Program-made: the position numbers and the translations under genes
Shown here: piece after piece, positions 1-6,388 of the stretch
How the letters are laid out: every line of letters begins with the position of its first letter
Position numbering within the stretch: position 1 is the first letter of the stretch
From: Ichthyophonus hoferi
Taxonomy: Eukaryota > Opisthokonta > Ichthyosporea > Ichthyophonida > Ichthyophonidae
Direction: 5' to 3'
DNA length: 12,500 nucleotides
Assembly: GCA_002751075.1 (NCBI GenBank)
Contig: NAOQ01000053.1
Coordinates: forward strand, 231,465-243,964
Notes under the pieces: model-generated
Told to the model about the DNA's origin: nothing
The model's input: the letters and a program-made list of their open reading frames with translations, nothing else
Database searches by the model: none

Positions 1-310
1 ATTCTAGTATATCTTTCTATTATCCTATTATATCCTATTATATTCTAGTATATCTTTCTATTATCCTATTATATCCTATTATATTCTAGTATCTCTCTCT
101 ATTATCCTATTAGATCCTATTATATTCTAGTATATATCTATTATTCTATTATATCCTATTATATTCTAGTATATCCTATTATATTCTAGTATATCTCTCT
201 ATTATCCTATTATATCCTAGTATATCCTGGTACATTCTAGCATATCTCTCTATTACCCTATTATATCCTATTATATTCTAGTATATCCTCCTATTACTCT
301 ACCATACCCC
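1..310. repeat. 41-bp minisatellite, AT-rich
   Basis: Tandem copies of a 41-bp unit built from smaller blocks of the type TATTCTAGTATATC and CTATTATATCCTATTAT. The first two copies (1-41 and 42-82) are identical. Later copies carry base changes and some are shortened by about 20 bp, and the array decays after about 290 into CCTATTACTCTACC-like sequence. It lies just upstream of a CABLES exon at 444, so it is most likely within an intron of that gene. The array continues to the window's left edge and may be longer. Confidence 0.9.
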
Positions 311-443
311 CCTATTATCTTATGATATCCTGTAACATTTCCTCACTCTGACCAATCATAACCCATCTATCTTTCTACCAGTGTTCACTTTCTATAATGA
401 AATTTTCAATTATTAATTACTAATTAACATATTAAATTGACAG

Positions 444-604
444 GATTTGATTCGATCCCAGCGCATGCTTCTGGTTCGCGTTCTTCGATGGTAGCCATAA
501 TTAAGCAGAGAGGATCATGGGATGAGAATGCAGCTAGGCCAATGAAAAAACAGAAGAAACCTGCCCAGTCATATTACTATTTACTAGACGCCGCTTGGGG
601 AGAG
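444..604 (+). CDS. CABLES: CABLES exon a (linker before the conserved C-terminal domain)
   Basis: Acceptor TTGACAG at 437-443 and donor GAG|GTTTGT at 605. The exon starts with two bases finishing an upstream codon and ends in phase 0. It encodes about 53 residues, Ser/Arg/Lys-rich at first (HASGSRSS, RPMKKQKKPAQS) and then SYYYLLDAAWGE. The Ser/Lys-rich part has low conservation, as expected of the disordered linker of CABLES proteins. The assignment rests on the phase-0 join to the exon at 1167, which carries a clear CABLES motif. Just after the donor begins an 8-bp tandem repeat. Confidence 0.75.
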
Positions 605-3600
605 GTTTGTGTGTTTGTTTATATGTACAATACTATATTACTGTATTACTATATTACTGTATTACTGTATTACTATATTACTATATTACTGTATTACTAT
701 ATTACAATCATACTATATCACTATATTACTATATTATTGTATTAATATATTACTATCATACTATATCACCATCTTACTATATTACTGTATTACTATATTA
801 CTATCATACTATATCACCATCTTACTATATCACCATATTACTATATTACTGTATTACTATATTACTATCATACTATATCACCATATTACTATATTATTGT
901 ATTACTATATTACTATATTACCATATTACTATAATACTATCATGGAAGGATATATGCATGGATAGTATAACACGGAGGAGGTGTTTGTATATAAAACAAT
1001 CTATAGAGGTATATACATACATTCATACATACATATATGTATGTATATAGGTGTGTAGGCATAACTATATGCAGTCATACCCTATCCGTTGTGTTGAGAG
1101 GGAGAGGGAAAGAGAGAGAGATAGGGATAGGTAAAGTGATAATGTTATACCTGCATCTCCATACAGAGGACGTATATGCATGACGGTGTGGTAATTGACG
1201 ACCCCATGTTAAGATCAGGAAAACATCGAACAGTCCTGACTTTGCCCTCGCTCATGGTATATAAATATTTATATGTTATATACACCTATAGATTCCCATA
1301 TATTCCTATATTCGTGTTGATAAACATACCAGGGCCTGTACCTGCCAATATAAATATAACCTTACATTAAACACAGCTTCTCCATTAGTATGTACGTAGG
1401 TGCATAGAGCGGTACATGTGTAGGTGTTAGCAGAGACAAGGAGAATGATGTTACTATCTAGTTGGCCAATATATTGTTTTTGTTAAAGTGTAGTATAGAG
1501 TATAGAGTATATATACATCGTTGTTTTCGTATATATATATATAGGGGTTTTCGATCTAAATGATTAGTTTCCCGTTCAAAAGGAGATCAAATATATAAAT
1601 AAATTGAATTTTTGGACGTTTTTTATTGTAATAAAAAACCATTAGTTCATTTTTTTTTTTCTTGTTTTCTGTGATATATATATATATATATATAATTTTA
1701 ATTTTGATCGTTAAACTTGTCATTTTGATTGAAAACCCCTATATATAGAGAGTTGTTTATCTATGTATTTTTATAACTGTGTATCCTATTGTAAAACATT
1801 ATACCATATATATCACTACTAACCCTTCTCCCTCTCCCTCTCTTTCCGTTGCTAGGTGTCCGTCATTCAATACGCGAAACCTTCAGATCTCAAACGCGAT
1901 TTAAACGAACAATTCCGGGAACAATATCCTGATGTATTAATCACTTTAAGGTAGTATGCTTCCTTTATATAGAGGCGTGTGTGTGTGTATGTGTATATGG
2001 GTACATGTATGCATATATATATATATATATATGTGCATGTGTATGTGTGTAGAATAGATATTGTCTGTGGAGATGGAGAGGGAGAGGGAGAGGGAGGCAT
2101 TCTCTTGCTGATAAAATATAGTTTACCAATGGGCTATGAGACCTACTTTCTGTACTACTATTTCTACTATATAAGCTATATAAAAGCATTGAATGATGTA
2201 TGTTATGTTGGCACGTGGTTACTGATAATCTCTCTGTGTTAATTGTAGGTGTAAAGATAAATTAGCCTCTATAATTAAATTAAGTGATATTATTGGATTA
2301 TAATAATGAGAAGAATGGCATATAGATTTATATGATTGGTGCACTGGGTACATTGTTGATAATGATGCTATTGGATTGGTAGAATATGTTTAGTGCTAAT
2401 AGACAAACCGTATAGTTTATTGTAATGAACCAATCAACATGAATACAACACTGTCATATGACATCGGTATTACGTAGACGCTATCCCCTTTATTCTATGC
2501 TTTTGCCCTCCTCCAAATATCCTACGTTCAGCCAAACAATTTTTCCGATCGAGTAGTGCCTCATGGGCGTGTGATATTTAAATTTAAATTGACCAATTAT
2601 GTTCTCTATTTTTCCAGCACGTCATCCATGTTAATACCATAGCTTAGTTTACATATTGCTAGATAATACCAGCTATCTAGATGCATTTAAAAGTATGAGG
2701 AATAATTAATAGCTTATTATAATAAATTTTAACTGAGGCTGTATGCTGATTTAATTACACTACCCCATTCTCTATACCAAGGTAAGTGTATGGACATATG
2801 CATTAAATTATATTTATATGCCCGCACAGCCATTGGGTGACCTCTCTCTCTTTCTCTTCCCCTTCCCCTCTTACTTTACTTCGCTATTTCTTACTGGGTG
2901 TAGTATTTTATCCATCCTATACTATCCACTTATCTGCCACTATGTAACATCATGATGTTTCTAGGGGGCCAAAGACTGGGTCGTATTGAAATTGTTTTAG
3001 GCCATTGGTCAATGCGAGACACATGTACCTATGAAAGGATATGATCACGCAATCACAAGCGGAGAAAAACGAGGAAGTTGACCAACTTTTCTTATATGGC
3101 TGTTTATTTTTGTTTTCCTTTTTTCATTGGTGAATTATTCAGGTATAAACCAATCATGGACCCAATGACAATATTAAAAACAACAACCAAACACTTCATA
3201 ACTGACCGGTTTGGTCTAATCCTCCTTGTTATATATATCTTTTTTGTGATTGGAGGATGTGTTTAACATATATTTTAAATATTTTAATGTATTGTATTAA
3301 AACTTACACTGATTCCACCTCAGCAAGTTACGAAGTCAAAAATTGCAAATGTTAGAATTGGGTGTAGATGTGGTATGTATTTCGTTTTCTGATTGTATTT
3401 CTTATTATTCTCTTTCTTCTTTTTTTCTTTCTCTCTCCCTCCCTTTTTCTATTATTTTTTCTTTGTTTCACCTCAGTGGTCCAGTCCATCAAGCATCTGC
3501 ATATATCATGTTATAATTTAATTTGAATAATCCCTGTATGGTGTTGATTAGTAGCCTATCCGTAACTGTGTTGTATATAGTTATTGGATTATCCAGATTA

Positions 3601-5078
3601 AACCCAATAATTTTATCAAATATAGAATAATAAATTTCACACATAAACCCCCCCTTCATAGAATCTCTCCTACAGATATTTCATACTTAAATCCTTGTCA
3701 GATAATAGGCAGGGGCAATATATCATAGTTCGCAATATAGTCCTATGTAAGAGATGTGTTGATTGGAGAGTTATCATAGGCGGGGAAGACCCCTCTCTCA
3801 CCCTATTGAAAGGGCATTGGTCCTAAATCAGCACACCCCATACCTCCCCTGGTTGTACTCTCTCACATATCTGGATCTCATTTTTTTCCTTCTTCCCTTT
3901 CCTTCCCTTTCTCCCCCTCTCTCTCCCTCCCTCTCCCTATCACCTATAGTGCAATATAGAATTAGCCACCCTGGCTTTGGCGCACATCTGCTATGAGAGA
4001 CTAGTATTGAAGGTGAGGATAGTGTGAAAGAGAGGGAGAGGGAGAATTACATGTCGATGTGTGTATAGTAAGCATGTATATGTGTTATATAGTGGGTAGG
4101 TATTTGCTATATGGTGGGTATGGGTATTAGTTATACAGTAGGCATGGGTATTACACAGTAGGCATGAGTATTAGTTATACAGTAGGCATGGGTATTATAC
4201 AGTAGGCACGAGTATTAGTTATATAGTAGGCACAGGTATTGGTTATACAGTAGACATGAGTATTAGTTATACAGTAGGCATGGGTATTTTTAGATAGATA
4301 TATTGCCTCAATGGGCATGACTAAGCACCAATACCACGGAAGGCGCAAGAACAATAACACTGACATAGATTCTTATTTTCCCTATCATATACTCCCTCTT
4401 GGCCTGATATAGGGTGTGGTTGTCAAATCGTGCCGAAAACTGGTATCTGGTACGTATGCCATAGCCCAATCCTTATCCTTCTATACACACTGGGCACTGG
4501 TATTGTTACCGTTTGAATGGGAATGTAGTTTGTGTGATTTTTACATTTTATTTGACTTGATTAATTGATGAACACCTGAGCTTATAATTGGCTGGGTTTT
4601 CAAGGGTAATCGCTAGTATTACAAGTTAAGGATTGTTAGATCAGCCCTTATTCTGATGAAAAATGATAACTTTATAATTTGAATTCTATAATTAATCTAA
4701 TTAAGAAAACTGTGTTTTATTAAATCGCTCATATATTTAGTTTGTGATTGGCCTAATACTTAACTACCTCTATTATAATAGCTATTAATTAGACCAATTA
4801 GCAAATATCTTTTTATAGAAGGTGAGGTCATTATTTGTCTAATTTAGGTTAATTATACGTTGAATACTTATACCTATACCTATACCTATACCTATACCTA
4901 TACCTACACATATACATATACATATATCTATACATACACCTATATCTATACCTATACAGCTACCTGTCTCCTATTGGCCACCAAGTTCTATAACCCCAAA
5001 GTCTCTGCAAGTTTTCTCAAACATCTTTTAGAGGTAGTTTCTATCTCTCTCTCCCTCTCTTTCATGGCTGTATATTCA

Positions 5079-5109
<31 letters not shown>

Positions 5110-5869
5110 CTTTGATATACTATTAGGTGCTGCCTTTCCCCTTGTCCCCTTTCTCTTTCTTTATTTCTTTCTCTTTCTCCACGCACAATCCAAACATAAA
5201 GTCAACCAATCATGGAGTTTATATATATAGGTATAAATATAAGTACATGTATATATACCAAGTGAAGCACCTGTCATACTTATTAATATTAATGTTTTTA
5301 TATTTTTATTTTTATATTAGCTATGTATTGTATTATCAATTGGGTATGACATAGGCTTCACAGTTAAAAATGAATAATATTAGGGATATTGATCCATTAC
5401 CATTATTGTCAGCCAAAGAGTGTGGAAAAAAATTTGCGAGTGGTAAGATGCTCGACTGTTATGGAAATTCCCAAAATAGTGTTTAATTACTGGTCAAATA
5501 CATTACATTTTAGTCCATTCATTAGTGGTTATTGGTTAGTATCTTGCATTACAACAATATTGTATCATTTACAAGGTATTTTGGAGATATTTTAAAATAT
5601 TTTGGAAATATGTTGAGTTTTTTTAGGAATTATAATTTTTTTTTTAAAAAAAAAAACGATATTGCTAAGCAAAGAGCTATAATTACTAGAGAAAAGGTTT
5701 GAAAACATCCTCAGGCTTTTACATTTAGATATGACCATTATACATTAACCCATTTCCTTTCAGAAAATGGAAGAGGAGCTGCACGTGTCAGTGAAGGATA
5801 TTAAGGCAGCTGAATTTGATATATATTGTAAATTAGATTTTTCCTTGCATATGGATATAGAGGGGTAAG

Positions 5870-5900
<31 letters not shown>

Positions 5901-6388
5901 GTATGTATGTTTTTATATGTAATATAACATAATAGAATAAGTAGGGTAAAGAAATTTTCAATGGGATGACATGACCTTTTTAGCTATATTCTCACTGTAC
6001 AAAACCGTTTGATCAGGAACGCCCTCTAGATATTTATTGAAATTATAATATAGCTGTTGGCATCTCTGCAAGTATATCGTTATAACTCATTGAATTTTAT
6101 TGCTGTGTTGTCATTGGATATTATAGTATAATATAATGTAATGTAACAATATATTATATTTCTTGAATGAATTGATGATGTCTTTTCTGCTATCCAATTA
6201 AAGGTTTTGTATTGTGTTACTATACACGTTAACCCAATGATATGTTCTTGTAAACATACATGCTTTATTCATACAAACCCTTATCCTTTCCTACGACATT
6301 ATATACATATATACATACATACCTATATATGCTCAGGTTTATGGCCTACTACCAGCGAGTAAAACAGGTGAGAATACATATTTTCTGA
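444..6388 (+). CDS. CABLES: CABLES-like (CDK5 and ABL1 enzyme substrate) protein, 3' part, nine exons
   Basis: Family role (established): CABLES1/2 are adaptors that bind cyclin-dependent kinases (CDK2, CDK3, CDK5) and tyrosine kinases such as ABL and WEE1. They favour inhibitory tyrosine phosphorylation of the CDK. The C-terminal half has a cyclin-like fold. Seen here: exons 444-604, 1167-1256, 1856-1950, 3324-3372, 3950-4012, 4413-4499, 5413-5442, 5764-5864 and 6337-6367/6388 join in matching phase (0,0,2,0,0,0,0,2) and give about 235 residues. Conserved blocks appear in family order: DDPMLRSGKHRTVLTLPSLM, VIQYAKPSDLKRDLNEQFRE, PDVLITL, SKLRSQKLQM, an ALAHICYERLVLK helix, KSCRKL, KMEEELHVSVKDIKAAEFD and the final AYYQRV. 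Recalled vertebrate CABLES has DDPQWPCGKHKRVLIFPSYM, EYVKPSDLKKDMNETFKEKF and KLEEKFRLNRRELIAFEF. The upstream exon (phase 1 start) is outside the window. The 3' end is uncertain: either read-through to the stop at 6386-6388 or further exons at 6444 or 6661. Confidence 0.85.
628..942. repeat. 8-bp tandem repeat (ATATTACT/GTATTACT)
   Basis: About 300 bp of an 8-bp unit alternating ATATTACT and GTATTACT, with interspersed CATACTATATCACC variants, lies in the intron 605-1166. The unit is not a multiple of three, so the open frames across it are repeat artefacts and not genes. The rest of this intron (943-1166) holds short TA and GAGAG runs and nothing else I recognise. Confidence 0.9.
1167..1256 (+). 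CDS. CABLES: CABLES exon b (DDP..GKH motif)
   Basis: Acceptor CTCCATACAG ends at 1166 and donor CATG|GTATAT starts at 1257. Both ends are phase 0, giving 30 codons: RTYMHDGVVIDDPMLRSGKH then RTVLTLPSLM. It matches the block that precedes the cyclin-like fold in CABLES (LYNPNLLDDPQWPCGKHKRV, then LIFPSYM in vertebrates, recalled) without gaps from the DDP onward. This is one of the two most diagnostic exons for the family call. Confidence 0.88.
1257..1855 (+). other. CABLES intron containing a small inverted-repeat element
   Basis: Phase-0 GT-AG intron of 599 bp. It contains TA runs, the inverted-repeat element at 1544-1739 and a CT-rich tract (1826-1850) leading to the acceptor GTTGCTAG at 1855. 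No coding sequence was recognised. Confidence 0.7.
1544..1739. mobile_element. MITE-like element with ~38-bp terminal inverted repeats and TA flanks
   Basis: The left end (1544-1581) begins GGGGTTTTCGATCTAAATGA. The reverse complement of the right end (1702-1739) begins GGGGTTTTCAATCAAAATGA. By eye about 31 of 38 positions agree. Both ends abut TA (1542-1543 and 1740-1741), as expected of a TA target duplication in the Tc1/mariner group. The 196-bp interior has no coding capacity. It contains a perfect 10-bp hairpin, GTTTTTTATT at 1618-1627 and AATAAAAAAC at 1630-1639, with a 2-base loop. It is most likely a non-autonomous DNA transposon relic in the CABLES intron. The caveat is that the flanks are TA microsatellites, so the target duplication is not independent evidence. 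Confidence 0.65.
1856..1950 (+). CDS. CABLES: CABLES exon c (KPSDLK motif)
   Basis: Acceptor CGTTGCTAG ends at 1855 after a long pyrimidine tract, and donor TTTAAG|GTAGTA starts at 1951. It starts in phase 0 and ends in phase 2 (31 codons plus AG). It encodes VSVIQYAKPSDLKRDLNEQF followed by REQYPDVLITL. This aligns without gaps to TTVIEYVKPSDLKKDMNETF and KEKFPHIKLTL of vertebrate CABLES (recalled), the strongest family signature in the window. The split codon AG|C, completed at 3324, gives the conserved Ser of the LTLSK stretch. Confidence 0.9.
1951..3323 (+). other. CABLES intron, 1.37 kb, microsatellites and CCAAT-type motifs
   Basis: The longest intron of the assembled gene. It holds a GT/TA microsatellite at about 1977-2054, a GGAGAG run at 2073-2095, pyrimidine tracts near 2843-2880 and many CCAAT/ATTGG pentamers (for example 2428, 2591, 3003, 3127, 3149). 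A phase-compatible acceptor at 2247-2248 would add about 18 residues and then a stop, which I treat as an unlikely alternative exon. The AT-rich open frame at 3078-3266 lacks an ATG start and family resemblance, so I do not call it. Confidence 0.6.
3324..3372 (+). CDS. CABLES: CABLES exon d (SKLRS motif)
   Basis: Acceptor GATTCCACCTCAG ends at 3323 and donor GTG|GTATGT starts at 3373. One base completes the preceding codon to Ser, then 16 codons give KLRSQKLQMLELGVDV, ending in phase 0. It lines up with SKIRSLKREMRKLAQED of vertebrate CABLES (recalled), the first helix region of the cyclin-like fold. The short length means it can be found only through phase and homology. Confidence 0.85.
3373..3949 (+). 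other. CABLES intron with pyrimidine tracts
   Basis: A 577-bp phase-0 intron. It contains C/T-rich tracts at about 3405-3450 and 3890-3940, the latter serving the acceptor at 3949. A second CAG acceptor-like site at 3474-3475 does not give a frame resembling CABLES. No other feature was recognised. Confidence 0.6.
3950..4012 (+). CDS. CABLES: CABLES exon e (cyclin-fold helix)
   Basis: Acceptor CCTATAG ends at 3949 after a CCCTCTCTCTCC-type tract, and donor AAG|GTGAGG starts at 4013. It is exactly 21 codons, phase 0 on both sides: CNIELATLALAHICYERLVL followed by K. Vertebrate CABLES (recalled) has 21 residues at the same place, CGLEEPTVAMAFVYFEKLAL then K, so length and pattern match without a gap. 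This corresponds to a core helix of the cyclin box. Confidence 0.88.
4105..4285. repeat. 24-bp minisatellite (TTATACAGTAGGCATGGGTA)
   Basis: About eight imperfect copies of a 24-bp unit, TATACAGTAGGCATGGGTAT plus TAGT, with some copies shortened by 6-7 bp and variants AGGCACGAG and AGACATGAG. The array lies inside the CABLES intron 4013-4412. It produces a repetitive open frame on the minus strand (YCITNTHAYC-like), which is an artefact. The rest of this intron is not remarkable. Confidence 0.85.
4413..4499 (+). CDS. CABLES: CABLES exon f (KSCRKL motif)
   Basis: Acceptor CTGATATAG ends at 4412, phase 0. The first codons give GVVVKSCRKLVSGTYAIAQS, matching GKLNKQNRKLCAGACVLLAA of vertebrate CABLES (recalled) at Lys, Arg-Lys-Leu and Gly. 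The chosen donor is CTG|GTATTG at 4500 because it keeps phase 0 with the next exon. This adds LSFYTHWAL, about three residues longer than the vertebrate segment. Alternative donors at 4443 (GTATCT) and 4450 (GTACGT) exist. The second has a better consensus but is phase 1 and does not fit the next exon. The start is well supported and the end is moderately so. Confidence 0.75.
4866..4955. repeat. TATACC hexanucleotide microsatellite
   Basis: At least six near-perfect TATACC units (about 4868-4905) are followed by degenerate TATACA/TATATC copies to about 4955. This is a simple intronic repeat. The unit is not the animal telomere hexamer TTAGGG/CCCTAA. Confidence 0.85.
5079..5109. repeat. TA dinucleotide microsatellite
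   Basis: About 15 consecutive TA dinucleotides lie in the same CABLES intron. Similar shorter TA or GT runs occur at about 1674-1694, 2015-2032, 5871-5911 and 7452-7471. Confidence 0.9.
5413..5442 (+). CDS. CABLES: CABLES 30-bp micro-exon g
   Basis: Acceptor ATTATTGTCAG ends at 5412 and donor GTG|GTAAGA starts at 5443. Ten codons, phase 0 on both sides, give PKSVEKNLRV. It sits where vertebrate CABLES has KKHEVKHLID (recalled), with Lys, Lys and Leu in register, immediately before the KLEE-like segment. Only phase compatibility and weak similarity support it. A longer exon beginning at 5364 in another frame gives LLSAKECGKKFAS, but cannot be joined in phase to the next exon. Confidence 0.6.
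5764..5864 (+). CDS. CABLES: CABLES exon h (KMEEELHVS...AAEFD)
   Basis: Acceptor CATTTCCTTTCAG ends at 5763 and donor GAGGG|GTAAGT starts at 5865, an optimal donor. It starts in phase 0 and ends in phase 2, with 33 codons: KMEEELHVSVKDIKAAEFDI then YCKLDFSLHMDIE. It aligns without gaps to KLEEKFRLNRRELIAFEFPV and LVALEFALHLPEH of vertebrate CABLES (recalled), the second half of the cyclin-like domain. The conserved E-F and L-x-F-x-L-H pattern is intact. Confidence 0.88.
5865..6336 (+). other. CABLES intron
   Basis: A 472-bp phase-2 intron starting with a TA/GT microsatellite (5871-5911) and ending with TATATATGCTCAG at 6336. It is AT-rich and no other feature was recognised. Confidence 0.65.
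6337..6388 (+). CDS. CABLES: CABLES last recognised exon i, 3' end uncertain
   Basis: Acceptor ATGCTCAG ends at 6336. One base completes Gly, then FMAYYQRVKQ follows, corresponding to VMPHYRRLVQ, almost the C-terminus of vertebrate CABLES (recalled). After the Gln codon (6365-6367) there is a perfect donor, CAG|GTGAGA. If unspliced, six more codons lead to TGA at 6386-6388. If spliced, phase-0 acceptors at 6443 (next residues MEEYLARV) or 6660 (LVPDYKYKMFDATAI..., stop TAA 6754-6756, preceded by a good pyrimidine tract) could supply a short species-specific tail. The sequence alone does not decide. Confidence 0.75.

Larger units (their letters stand above)
4500..5412 (+). other. CABLES intron with TATACC hexamer and TA microsatellites
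   Basis: A 913-bp phase-0 intron, AT-rich. It includes the hexamer array at 4866-4955, a TA run at about 5079-5109 and several CCAAT/ATTGG pentamers (4588, 4746, 4793, 4973, 5206). The open frames across the repeats have no ATG-supported or homologous product. Confidence 0.55.

Noticed and set aside
595-1050. Long open frames rich in Tyr/Ile/Leu/Thr across 437-1050
   Set aside because: Beyond the exon ending at 604 they translate an 8-bp tandem repeat in three frames, giving periodic ITVLLYYY-type sequence with no domain. Only 444-604 is kept as an exon.
1867-2242. Open frames on both strands through 1867-2242
   Set aside because: They read through GT/TA microsatellites and a GGAGAG run. 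Codon periodicity comes from the repeats, and the real exon in this area is 1856-1950 on the + strand.
3078-3266. 62-residue hydrophobic frame in a CABLES intron
   Set aside because: No ATG start, no homology recognised, and hydrophobicity is expected from T-rich DNA.
3476-3508. Possible CABLES exon after CCTCAG at 3475
   Set aside because: In the required phase it gives WSSPSSICIYH, which does not resemble the family. The exon at 3950-4012 fits the same place with exact length.
4175-4366. Minus-strand repeat protein frame (CITNTHAY-type)
   Set aside because: Product of the 24-bp minisatellite, inside an intron of a + strand gene.
4866-4955. Interstitial telomere-like repeat
   Set aside because: The unit is TATACC, not TTAGGG/CCCTAA, and it grades into TATACA microsatellite.
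5364-5442. Longer CABLES exon starting after CACAG at 5363 (LLSAKECGKKFAS frame)
   Set aside because: LLSAK resembles the LLAAK of vertebrate CABLES, but this frame ends in phase 1 at the donor and cannot join the phase-0 exon at 5764 without a stop.
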